Below are positions 9,946 through 18,437 of a stretch of 64,000 nucleotides of DNA, piece by piece (within the stretch, counting starts at the first letter, position 1; the number at the start of each line of letters is the position of its first letter). The stretch is from Ehrlichia japonica (lineage in GTDB: Bacteria; Pseudomonadota; Alphaproteobacteria; Rickettsiales; Anaplasmataceae). The translations under genes were made by a program, and so were the position numbers. The notes below the pieces were generated by a model that was given only the letters and a program-made list of their open reading frames with translations, was not told the DNA's origin and made no database searches. Location of the stretch: NCBI RefSeq assembly GCF_000632845.1, contig NZ_CP007474.1, positions 310,001-374,000 of the forward strand, written 5' to 3'.

Positions 9946-10986
9946 CTACATTTGGTTGAATACTACCTGGTCTTCAGTGTCCCTTTCTGTAATTTTACCA
10001 ATTTTGTATACAACCTCATCTGTAACTTTGAGGAGAGATAATGTTTGTTCTTCATTTTCTTGTGGTACAATTAATATCATACCAATGCCGCAGTTAAATG
10101 TTTTGAACATTTCCATTTGTGGTATTTGTATTTCAGTATTTAGCCAATGAAATATTTGTGGCATCTTCCAAGAATTCAAGTCAATGGTAGCTGATAGATG
10201 GTTAGGAATGATACGTGGTATATTATATATGAATCCTCCTCCAGTAATGTGGGCTAAGCCATTCACTAATGAAACTATAGGTAGTAAGGAATTTACATAG
10301 ATACGTGTAGGTGTGAGTAAATAATTTGCCCATGTTTGATCAGACCAAGGACATACATCATGGTAGCTGATTTTATTATCACTGATGATTTTCCTTATTA
10401 ATGAGAAACCATTAGAGTGTAATCCAGTTGAAGCTAATCCAAGTATTATATCTCCAGCTTTTATGCTATGATTTTTTGGTAAAATATTATCTGCTTCAAT
10501 AATACCTACTGTAAAACCAGCTATGTCATATTTATTATCGCTATACATTCCAGGCATTTCAGCAGTTTCTCCGCCTATTAATGCGACATTTGCTTTCTTA
10601 CATCCTACTGCTATACTATTGATAATTTCTAAGGTAGTATCATGATCTATTTTACCTGTTGCGAAATAATCTAAGAAAAACAATGGTTCAGCTCCCTGTG
10701 CTAAAACATCGTTAACGCACATTGCTACAAGATCTATACCGATAGTCTTATGATTGTTTACTTCTTGTGCAATGCATAATTTGGTACCAACTCCATCAGT
10801 TGAGGATACTAAAACAGGTTTGCTATATTCCTTTATTTTTGACATATCAAACAGTGCTCCAAAGGACCCTACATTGCCAATTACTTCTGGTCTAGATGTT
10901 GATGATGCGATTGGTTTGATTTTTTCTACTAGACTATTGCCGGATTCAATATCAACTCCAGCGCTTGAGTATGTTTTCATAGACAC
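9946..10986 (-). CDS. purM: Phosphoribosylformylglycinamidine cyclo-ligase (AIR synthetase)
   Basis: Step 5 of de novo purine synthesis: ATP-dependent closure of FGAM to aminoimidazole ribonucleotide. The protein is 346 residues, the standard length. Diagnostic segments are the N-terminal YSSAGVDIESGN, the strongly conserved STDGVGTKL, DLVAMCVNDVLAQGAEPLFFLDYFATG, GGETAEMPGMY and ITGGGFIYNIPR. It is an isolated gene convergent with xerC and divergent from the ChpT-like gene. The other purine genes in the window (purL, purQ, purN) are scattered, so regulation must be by separate promoters. Confidence 0.98.
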   Translation of the reverse strand: MSMKTYSSAGVDIESGNSLVEKIKPIASSTSRPEVIGNVGSFGALFDMSKIKEYSKPVLVSSTDGVGTKLCIAQEVNNHKTIGIDLVAMCVNDVLAQGAEPLFFLDYFATGKIDHDTTLEIINSIAVGCKKANVALIGGETAEMPGMYSDNKYDIAGFTVGIIEADNILPKNHSIKAGDIILGLASTGLHSNGFSLIRKIISDNKISYHDVCPWSDQTWANYLLTPTRIYVNSLLPIVSLVNGLAHITGGGFIYNIPRIIPNHLSATIDLNSWKMPQIFHWLNTEIQIPQMEMFKTFNCGIGMILIVPQENEEQTLSLLKVTDEVVYKIGKITERDTEDQVVFNQM

Positions 10987-11136
10987 CTTAATTTATGTGA
11001 AACTCATTTTTACAATTAATTAATCAGAATAGCATTAAATATTTGAACTTCATATAAAAAGTTGTTTACTAGTTAGTGAGGTTGTTTTTTTTGATATGTT
11101 AAAGTTAAAAAACATAATGTTGAATATAGGATTTTT

Positions 11137-11769
11137 ATGCACAATAGTAAGATTTTATCAAACGTAGAATTAGTGTCTGCAAGGTTGTTGCATGATCTGG
11201 CTGGATCTGTAGGAGCAATAGTAAATTATATAGAGTGTTTAAGTGATGATGAAAGTTTATCTGAAGGTATGATACCTTTACTTTCTGATGCAGCTGATGA
11301 TGTAATGAATAAATTTAAATTATTGAAGCAAGCCTATAGTATTTCTGATGATAATGGGGATTTTAATGCTACTCAACATAATATCAAAAATTATCTGAAG
11401 AGAAAAAAAATTATTCTTGAATGGGATGTTGATATACAGATTTTTGATGTTGAGTTGGTTGAAAAGATCAATAAGTTACTTGCTAACGTAACTATGATAT
11501 TAATGTTCTTCATGATAAATGGAACTAAAGTAAAAGTTATACTATCTAAGTCAAATAGTAATAGTTTATTTATAGAAACAGTAGCTTCTGCTCAAAAAAT
11601 AGAAATGCACGAAAGTATTAAGAGTATTCTTGATAGAGACATATATAACCAAGAATTGAATACAAAGAATATTCAAGTAAATTTTCTAATGATGCTTTTA
11701 GATAGCTATAATGCAAAAATGACATATGAAATACAGAACACTGTTTTTAAGTTTTCTATATGTATGTAG
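11137..11769 (+). CDS. ChpT-like histidine phosphotransferase
   Basis: A 210-residue protein whose N-terminal helix LVSARLLHDLAGSVGAIVN (about 12-30) matches the ChpT/HPTransfase family signature (A-R-L-C-H-D-L-x-x-P-V-G-A). The likely phosphorylated histidine is H19. The rest resembles a degenerate histidine-kinase ATPase fold (about 100-205) without N/G boxes, as expected for ChpT, which dimerises like a kinase but does not bind ATP. In Caulobacter ChpT passes phosphate from CckA to CtrA and CpdR; CckA and CtrA exist in Ehrlichia, so the same role is inferred. The usual P after the helix is replaced by S. It is an isolated gene, divergent from purM by 150 bp. Confidence 0.75.
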   Translation: MHNSKILSNVELVSARLLHDLAGSVGAIVNYIECLSDDESLSEGMIPLLSDAADDVMNKFKLLKQAYSISDDNGDFNATQHNIKNYLKRKKIILEWDVDIQIFDVELVEKINKLLANVTMILMFFMINGTKVKVILSKSNSNSLFIETVASAQKIEMHESIKSILDRDIYNQELNTKNIQVNFLMMLLDSYNAKMTYEIQNTVFKFSICM

Positions 11770-11983
11770 TGTGAAAAATTTACTATTGATAAATTAATTT
11801 ATTTTTATACAGTACTATGTATATGTACTACATAGATTATAGTAGTTTGTTAAATATAAATAATATTCTGAAAGTTATACCTTGTTATTAAGGAATAATG
11901 TGTGCTTGATAATTAATTAAGCACTGCTAAAGTATAAAAAACTACTGTGAAGAAGTATTAAATGAAAATTTAGTAGGTGTTTT

Positions 11984-12868
11984 TTATGGAATGTTAGTAC
12001 TTTTGATTGTACCTCCAGCTGCTTCTTGTTGGGCAATGAATAATGTGTTACTTACGTTTGTTAAAATTTGTTCTGTGTCAATTTCGTTATACATTTGAGC
12101 ATAACCTATTGAAACATTTGCATGGAAATTTTGAAGGTTGTTATTAATGTTTTTGTGTATTCTAGATATTGCTGAATATGCATGTTCAGATTTACATCCT
12201 AATAAGATACAAATAATTTTGTAATCTCCTATGTACCCAATTATGTCACTTTCTCTAACGTTTTTATATAACAAGTTGATAATGTGTTGTGTTAAAGTGT
12301 CTATACTAGACTTATTATATGGAGGGTTTAGTTGTATCATACTCAGGATAGCATATGTATTGTGTTTATGAAGGAAGTCTAATACGATCTTTATTTCTGT
12401 CTTTGTGGACACTTCATCTATTATATTAAAAACTGAATGCATGTTATACTTTTTATTGGAAAGTATGGATTGTCTAAATATATCAAGCTTTTGTGATATA
12501 CTAGCATTCCGTACTAAAATTTCATAGTTTATTATATCTTGGTTAGAAGCTGTAGTTCGAAAAACTTTTTGTATTACTGGTATTATTTTATTGTTTTTTC
12601 CAACAAGAGAACAGTTACGTGTTTTGGATAAAATGTCAAATAAATCAATTCCATCACTTGTGTATTCTAAATAGCTATTGATATTTTCTACAATGTTTTT
12701 ATGTAATATAGTTGATAATGGCTTATTAGAAAGTTCTTCTGCTGTATAATCTAAAAGTGTTTCTGCTGCTTTATTCAAATTAGAAATTGTTAAATTTTGC
12801 AAAGTGTTGTTCTGTTGGACTGATATTACAGAATCATCAGATCTTCTTGCAACCACAAAGTGATTCAT
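11984..12868 (-). CDS. PAS protein with degenerate GGDEF domain
   Basis: A 294-residue cytoplasmic protein with no membrane segment. The N-terminal part (about 10-125) reads as a PAS sensor (LNKAAETLLDYTAEELSNKP). The C-terminal part (about 150-290) has the order and end of a diguanylate cyclase: VRESDIIGYIGDYKIICILL occupies the place of D-x-x-x-R-x-GGDEF-x-x-LL, and the end has VSIGYA with a LFIAQQEAAGG-type terminus matching ALYRAKQAGGN. The active-site GG(D/E)EF is replaced by IGDYK, so it should not make cyclic di-GMP. A role in binding, sensing or regulating the separate PleD pathway is possible. The domain assignment rests on motif order only. Confidence 0.6.
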   Translation of the reverse strand: MNHFVVARRSDDSVISVQQNNTLQNLTISNLNKAAETLLDYTAEELSNKPLSTILHKNIVENINSYLEYTSDGIDLFDILSKTRNCSLVGKNNKIIPVIQKVFRTTASNQDIINYEILVRNASISQKLDIFRQSILSNKKYNMHSVFNIIDEVSTKTEIKIVLDFLHKHNTYAILSMIQLNPPYNKSSIDTLTQHIINLLYKNVRESDIIGYIGDYKIICILLGCKSEHAYSAISRIHKNINNNLQNFHANVSIGYAQMYNEIDTEQILTNVSNTLFIAQQEAAGGTIKSTNIP

Positions 12869-13422
12869 GTTTTTCTCATTTTATCAATTAAACACTGAAT
12901 TAAAATCTGTTTGCTGTACTATTTGTATAAAAATTTTTCTTTATTGTTTTTATTCATGATTTGTAGTTAATGAATTCTTCATATGATATTTTAGTTACAA
13001 ATGAATTTTAGTGTCTTTTCTACACAATAAACATTTTGTGTTAAAATATACCAGATTTTTGAGAATATACTAGTTATGTTCTAGCTTGTATTAAACTAGT
13101 TATATGTTTTTAATTATGTAATAATTTTTAAATATTTATGTAAGAACAATATTGGAATTTAACTGTAGTTAGTTGTTTATACTCAATCAATTTGAAATGC
13201 CAAGATGTATAATGAACTTCCCCATGTTAGGTTCTGTGTAATAAATTTTAGAATTTTTTATATAAACTGAGTGGGGAACTAGACTGTGGCTGACTCCTTC
13301 AGGTAAGTCAATCTAGTAATGATGGCTAAAAGATGTAATAAATCATCTTATGTATTAATCCATTAAACTTATGTCATATTTAATTGTAATAAGAATATTG
13401 TACATATTGCTTAAAAAATTTT
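12869..13422. other. Spacer between PAS/GGDEF gene and rsfS, with structured segment
   Basis: Mostly AT-rich DNA. The exception is 13210-13320, where G+C rises and two adjacent hairpins are visible; that part is listed as a possible RNA. Confidence 0.5.
13210..13340. ncRNA. Possible structured small RNA (strand unresolved)
   Basis: In an otherwise AT-only spacer, TTCCCCA (13218-13224) pairs perfectly with TGGGGAA (13272-13278). Immediately after it, ACTAGA (13278-13283) pairs with TCTAGT (13312-13317), enclosing TGACT (13291-13295) paired with AGTCA (13306-13310), with an inner CC-TTCA-GG loop. A third hairpin, AAGATG/CATCTT, follows at about 13333-13353. Nested, adjacent perfect stems and locally higher G+C suggest a folded RNA such as a 6S-like or lineage-specific sRNA. 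No family signature for SRP RNA, tmRNA or a known riboswitch is present, and no promoter is evident. Confidence 0.35.
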
Positions 13423-13785
13423 TTAATTTTCTTCATCTAATTGAGAATTCCATAGGTTTTCGAGTTGATAATATTCTCTTACTTCTGGCCTGAAAATATG
13501 CACTAATATGTTGTAACAGCTTAATACTACCCAGTTACCATCTTTTAGCCCTTCAATAGATAGCTTTTTATATGGTTTGATTTCTTTCCTAATTCTTTCA
13601 GCTAAAGATTTTACATGATAACTTGATTCGCCTGAAGCAATTATTAAATATTCTGCTAAGTTACTTTTATTGCTGACATTAATTGTAACAATATTGCTAG
13701 CTTTATGTTTATCAAGAATGAATATTATAAGGTTTTTCAGCTCTTCTGGAGAACTAAATGGTTTGTCAGTTTTACTGAGACTCAT
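13423..13785 (-). CDS. rsfS: Ribosomal silencing factor RsfS
   Basis: A 120-residue member of the RsfS/YbeB/iojap family, which binds ribosomal protein L14 and blocks subunit joining when nutrients are short. The core pattern is clear: DKHKASNIVTINVSNKSNLAEYLIIASGESSYHVKSLA, then EGLKDGNWVVLSCYNILVHIFRPEVREYYQLENLW. The last part matches the family consensus W-V-L-D-x-G-D-V-V-V-H-I-F-x-x-x-x-R-x-x-Y-x-L-E-x-L-W, with the Asp of the usual DxGDVVVH changed to S/Y (SCYNILVH). It stands alone, divergent from the M48 gene. Confidence 0.92.
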   Translation of the reverse strand: MSLSKTDKPFSSPEELKNLIIFILDKHKASNIVTINVSNKSNLAEYLIIASGESSYHVKSLAERIRKEIKPYKKLSIEGLKDGNWVVLSCYNILVHIFRPEVREYYQLENLWNSQLDEEN

Positions 13786-13996
13786 TTTACCTCGTTTTTT
13801 TAGATACTAGGTTTTATTGTATTACATATTGTACGTAATATAAACAGTTAAAAAGCATTAAAAGAGATGTGTTTATGGTAAAACTGTATATATTATTAAC
13901 AGTTGCAGGTATATATAGTGAATCATGAATTTTCTTAGAAGGTTATCTACAATATGTATAATATATTTTAATAAAACTATGGAAGTTGGTTAACTT

Positions 13997-15304
13997 ATGA
14001 ATATTAGAAGCTTAATATTATTTCTAATTATTTTTCTTTATAGCAATATGTCATTTTGTCAGGATAGTTATATGGTATTTAGAGATAGTGAGGTTGAGTC
14101 TGTAATAAAGAAAATAGCGTTTCCAATATTTACTGCAGCTAAAATTAATCCTGAGACTGTTAGAGTTTTTATTGTTAATGATAAAGTAGTAAATGCTTAT
14201 GTTGATGGGAATAATAATGATGTATTTTTAAATTATGGGTTATTTCAGTTTTCAGAGGATCCTAGTGTGCTAATTGGGGTTTTAGCTCATGAAGTTGGGC
14301 ATATATCTCAGAAACATGTGTTATTTCGTAAAAGTAAAATACAAAATTCTATGATTTTATCTGGAATAGGGTATGTTTTAGGTATTATTACTGCAATTAC
14401 AGTAAATCCTGATATGGGCCAAGCAATAGCTCTTGCTACTAGTGATATTAGTAAAAGAATGTTTTTTCTTTATAGTCGTCTACAAGAAGCATCTGCAGAT
14501 CAATGTGCGTTGCGATATCTAGATGAAGCTGGGTATAGCAATGATGGATTAATTAAAATGTTTAAGCATTTTTATTCATTAGAAGCACAATATAGAGGAA
14601 GTATTGATCAATATTTATTATCGCATCCTCTTAGTTATGACAGATTATTACAGATGCAAAATTATCGAAATCGTAATAAAGTTAATGGTTTTTCTGATGA
14701 AGATATACATAAATTTAAGCGAGTGGTAGAAAAAATTAATGCATTTTTTAATCCAATAGAACGTTTAGTCAATGAGAAAAATGATATAAATCAGTTATCT
14801 CCATATATACAATCTATTATTTTTTATAAGCAATCTGATGTTTTAAAGGCTTTAGAAAAACTTGACAGTTTAATAGTACAATCTCCAGAAGACCCTTATC
14901 TTTATGAGTTAAAAGCACAAATTTTATATAAGGCAGGTGACATTGAAAAATCTGTGGAAAATTATAAATTAGCACTTAAGTTTTCTTTTGATGATGTTTT
15001 AATAAAACTTGAAACATCACAGGCTTTGTTATTATATGATCAAGAAGAAGCAGTAAATTATTTGGAACAGGTTACATATCAGGAACCGGATAATATTTTT
15101 GCTTGGAAGCAATTGGCTATAGCTTATGGTAAGATAGGGGATTTAGGAATGTCATATTTTTCGTTGGCAAGTAAGTCTTTTTTTGAGAATAATAAAAGAG
15201 ATTTTGATAAATACTTTGGTTTGGCAAAAAAATATTTACCAAAGGATAGTGTTCATTTAGAACGCATGCATGATTTAAGAATGAATTTATTAAGTAATGC
15301 GTAA
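13997..15304 (+). CDS. Exported M48-family metalloprotease with TPR-like C-terminus (BepA-like)
   Basis: The signal peptide occupies about residues 1-22 (LILFLIIFLYSNMSFC), with likely cleavage near FCQDS. The zinc site is intact: HEVGH at 98-102 with the third ligand in EASAD (E164). The catalytic domain ends near residue 255. The C-terminal half (about 265-430) is made of helical repeats of TPR type (for example DPYLYELKAQILYKAGDIEKSVENYKLA). This architecture matches BepA/YfgC, a periplasmic protease and chaperone for outer-membrane proteins such as LptD. BepA function is inferred from architecture. The Cys-rich gene at 15354 follows by 50 bp and may share the transcript. Confidence 0.88.
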   Translation: MNIRSLILFLIIFLYSNMSFCQDSYMVFRDSEVESVIKKIAFPIFTAAKINPETVRVFIVNDKVVNAYVDGNNNDVFLNYGLFQFSEDPSVLIGVLAHEVGHISQKHVLFRKSKIQNSMILSGIGYVLGIITAITVNPDMGQAIALATSDISKRMFFLYSRLQEASADQCALRYLDEAGYSNDGLIKMFKHFYSLEAQYRGSIDQYLLSHPLSYDRLLQMQNYRNRNKVNGFSDEDIHKFKRVVEKINAFFNPIERLVNEKNDINQLSPYIQSIIFYKQSDVLKALEKLDSLIVQSPEDPYLYELKAQILYKAGDIEKSVENYKLALKFSFDDVLIKLETSQALLLYDQEEAVNYLEQVTYQEPDNIFAWKQLAIAYGKIGDLGMSYFSLASKSFFENNKRDFDKYFGLAKKYLPKDSVHLERMHDLRMNLLSNA

Positions 15305-15353
15305 TTAATTAAATTATTAACAATGTTGTGTATATTTTGATGAAGGTGTAATA

Positions 15354-15977
15354 ATGGTTTCATTTATGAGAATACATGGTGCTATGTTGTTTTTATTAAT
15401 ACTACAAGTCTCTTGCAGTCCTATTTATGGTACTAAAATAGAATATAAAAGTCCAGAAGGTGAATCTGGGAAGGCTTGTATAGTAAAATGTGCTTATGTG
15501 AGAAATGATTGCTATAGACAATGTCAAGTTAATGTTACTAATTGTAAGTTAACTGAAAAAATGATAAGTGCTCAAGAACGTTCTCAACCACTCATTAATA
15601 TAGTAAATAATAATGAAAGTGGAAATAATGGAAATAGTAAACCGAAGCAGAGTGATAATAACTCATGTAAAAGTAAAAACTTAAAATGCAAAGAATCTTG
15701 CTCTAATAGTATTACATGTAATACTCAATGTGATATCTATATGGACATGTGTAATACTGAGCAAAGTTTTGATCGTTATAATGAGTATGATAACTTTGTT
15801 TCAAATATGTATGAAGGAAATAAAAGTCCTACAATAGAAAAACAACATACTGTCAGTTTATGTCAGAGTGATAAGTGTGATAGATTATGTAAAAGTGATT
15901 ATGATTTATGTTTTTCTAGCTGTGGCGGAAAAATAATCACCTATAAACAGTGTGTAGCATTTTGTGATAAAAAATAA
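15354..15977 (+). CDS. Cys-rich exported protein of unknown function
   Basis: I do not recognise a named family. The first 23 residues form an export signal (MRIHGAMLFLLILQVSC), with a possible lipoprotein cleavage before Cys in LQVSC. The mature part has three cysteine clusters of similar spacing: C-x3-C-x6-C-x3-C-x6-C (about residues 42-65), CKSKNLKCKESC with ITCNTQC and MDMC (about 105-133), and CDRLCKSDYDLCFSSC with QCVAFC near the end. Between them is an Asn/Ser/Gly-rich linker (about 78-100). Repeated CxxxC clusters suggest disulfide-linked small helical hairpins in the periplasm or outer membrane. It starts 50 bp after the M48 protease gene, so a shared envelope role is plausible but not shown. 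Confidence 0.7.
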   Translation: MVSFMRIHGAMLFLLILQVSCSPIYGTKIEYKSPEGESGKACIVKCAYVRNDCYRQCQVNVTNCKLTEKMISAQERSQPLINIVNNNESGNNGNSKPKQSDNNSCKSKNLKCKESCSNSITCNTQCDIYMDMCNTEQSFDRYNEYDNFVSNMYEGNKSPTIEKQHTVSLCQSDKCDRLCKSDYDLCFSSCGGKIITYKQCVAFCDKK

Positions 15978-16264
15978 ATAAGCATTATAATTTTATATAT
16001 TATTTTACTTTTATTATATAGGAGCAAAAGTGCTGCAGTTAATGAGTTTATAAGTGATAATATTTGCATAATTAAATAAATCTGGATTAGTTTAAAAAGT
16101 GGATATCACATTAATTGAGTATGATGTTAATGATTATTCTGTGTCAGTGATAAAATGTTTTTTGATTGTCTAAATGTAATAAGTTTTTATTAATGAAGGA
16201 GTCTACTTCTTTTATAATGTACTATTGTTACTGTAGGTGTTAATTTAAATTATGCTAGTATACT
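15978..16264. other. Spacer left of the folK repeat array
   Basis: About 290 bp of AT-rich DNA between the Cys-rich gene and the first diverged repeat copy. No gene or RNA is seen. Confidence 0.4.
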
Positions 16265-17310
16265 TAATGTTATATAAAAACCCTTAAAATTAATGGTATG
16301 CTGCTAGACATACATGAATTCTGTTTTTAAGATTGATACTATTTAGAGTTAGGATTACCTATAGTTTTTTAATTCTATATTATCAATATACTTAGGGATA
16401 TCTTATTGTTATTTGTATTATATAAAAAAGCTTGTAAATTTTTTAGTATTAACTATTCAACTAGAATTGGTGATATGCTGCTAAACATATGTGAACTCTG
16501 TTTTTAAGATTGATACTATTTGAGGAAAAGAACCTCTATTTTTAATGCTATACTATTAATATACTTAGGAATATCTTATTGTTATTTGTATTATATAAAA
16601 AAGCTTGTAAATTTTTTAGTATTAACTATTCAACTAGAATTGGTGATATGCTGCTAAACATATGTGAACTCTGTTTTTAAGATTGATACTATTTGAGGAA
16701 AAGAACCTCTATTTTTAATGCTATACTATTAATATACTTAGGAATATCTTATTGTTATTTGTATTATATAAAAAAGCTTGTAAATTTTTTAGTATTAACT
16801 ATTCAACTAGAATTGGTGATATGCTGCTAAACATATGTGAACTCTGTTTTTAAGATTGATACTATTTGAGGAAAAGAACCTCTATTTTTAATGCTATACT
16901 ATTAATATACTTAGGAATATCTTATTGTTATTTGTATTATATAAAAAAGCTTGTAAATTTTTTAGTATTAACTATTCAACTAGAATTGGTGATATGCTGC
17001 TAAACATATGTGAACTCTGTTTTTAAGATTGATACTATTTGAGGAAAAGAACTTCTATTTTTAATGCTATACTATTAATATAATTAGGGATATCTTATTG
17101 TTATTTGTATTATATAAAAAAGCTTGTAAATTTTTTAGTATTAACTATTCAACTAGAATTAGTGATATGCTGTTAGACATACATGAATTCTGTTTTTAAG
17201 ATTGATACTATTTGAGGAAAAAAAATCTCTATTTTTAATGCTATACTATTAATATACTTAGGAATCATCTTATTTTATTTGTCTTATATAAGAGAACCTT
17301 TAAATATATA
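16265..17310. repeat. 173-bp tandem repeat array derived from the folK 3' end
   Basis: Anchoring on AGTATTAACTATTCAACTAG, copies start at 16445, 16618, 16791, 16964 and 17137, exactly 173 bp apart. The three copies from 16445 to 16963 look identical. The copy at 16964 differs at a few bases, and the first (about 16265-16444) and last (17137 to about 17310) copies are diverged. The phase containing TTAAGATTGATACTATTT (16325 and later) aligns with coding sequence at the end of folK, TTAAATTAATACTATTT (about 17325-17341). The array therefore seems to have grown from a tandem duplication spanning the folK stop. No open frame runs through it. Confidence 0.92.
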
Positions 17311-17814
17311 TGGGTTTTGTTTGATTAAATTAATACTATTTAGCTTTGTAAGTATTTCATATATTGACACTTTGAATATTGGATGAGGGAATCGTGCATA
17401 AATATCACATAGTGGTACGAGAACAAAATCTCTACAATGCATTTGTTTATGAGGTATAGATAAAATTCTAGAATCCAACATTTTATTTCCCCACAATATG
17501 ATATCAATATCTATAGTTCTGGGTGCCCAATGTTCATGATTAGTTCTACCAAGCTTTCTTTCTATGGATTTAATCCTTTCTAACATGGAGTGTGGAGATA
17601 AATGTGTATATCCTGATATTACCATATTTAAATAAGGGGTATTCCAATGATCGACTGCATTTTTTGGTAATAGAGCTGAAGTTTTATAGAGGCAAGAATA
17701 ATGTTTATTATGCAAAGGCAACATGTTAATTGCAGATTTAATGTATGCTAACATGTTACTACAGTTACTTCCTAATGCTAAAATCACAACATCGTTACTA
17801 GGCAGGTTATACAT
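17284..17814 (-). CDS. folK: 2-amino-4-hydroxy-6-hydroxymethyldihydropteridine pyrophosphokinase (HPPK)
   Basis: Folate pathway enzyme that transfers pyrophosphate from ATP to the pterin before FolP. It is 176 residues, slightly longer than E. coli FolK (159). Signatures are ILALGSNCSN at the start, RTNHEHWAPRTIDIDIILWG (the R-x-x-D-x-D-x-L/I active-site motif) and IPHKQMHCRDFVLVPLCDI. The last codons lie inside the end copy of the 173-bp tandem array, so the C-terminal residues (about 160-176) may vary if the array changes. The two folP copies sit 38 kb away. Confidence 0.95.
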   Translation of the reverse strand: MYNLPSNDVVILALGSNCSNMLAYIKSAINMLPLHNKHYSCLYKTSALLPKNAVDHWNTPYLNMVISGYTHLSPHSMLERIKSIERKLGRTNHEHWAPRTIDIDIILWGNKMLDSRILSIPHKQMHCRDFVLVPLCDIYARFPHPIFKVSIYEILTKLNSINLIKQNPYIFKGSLI

Positions 17815-18437
17815 TCTGTTTTGGTAACTTAAAGCTATAAGGTATCTTGTTTTGAAGATTATTTCAATGCTTTTGTGTGGTGTATTAGAGTGTTATGTAA
17901 ACTAAAAAATATGTAAAATATTATGATAATATTCTTATGGATTTTGTTTATTTTTTTGTTTGATTTGTGCCATTTAGCATATGTTTCGTATTGTGATAGT
18001 TTTTTTATATGTTAATTAGTGTATCGAAGTGTTGTGTAGATTTAAGACTATGGGATATTGTGGTAATATGATTGATTTTTAATTATGTTATTTATGTATG
18101 TGTTTCACTATGGATAGTGTTTGATATGTTAATTAGTATATCAAAGTGCTGTATGTAAATTAAAGATATACAATGATCAATGGGCTTAATACGAATAAGT
18201 ATCATTTTTTTATTAATGTATTTTACTCATATGTAATATGACTTTATTACTGGCTAACATTGATTTGTTATAGTTACATAAAGGAAGTTTTTTCTTTGTT
18301 GACTGTATGACTCTTTATTTTGTTTTGCACTTACAGTTTATATACAAATAGTAAGGTTAAATTTGATATATGGCTATTTCATAAAATACTTACATTATTA
18401 TGTTTTTTTATAAAGATATTTTATGCTGTGTAATATA
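17815..18437. other. Spacer folK / purL with imperfect 117-bp repeat
   Basis: ATATGTTAATTAGTGTATCG at 18007 recurs as ATATGTTAATTAGTATATCA at 18124, offset 117 bp, with patchy similarity between them (for example GAAGTGTTGTGTAG and AAAGTGCTGTATG). This is an old, decaying tandem duplication. No gene is seen. Confidence 0.5.

Noticed and set aside
13210-13340. SRP RNA or tmRNA gene
   Set aside because: The conserved SRP loop and the tmRNA tRNA-like ends are absent; only generic hairpins are seen.
16265-17310. CRISPR array at the 173-bp repeats
   Set aside because: The repeats are contiguous with no unique spacers between them, the unit is far too long and no cas genes are near.
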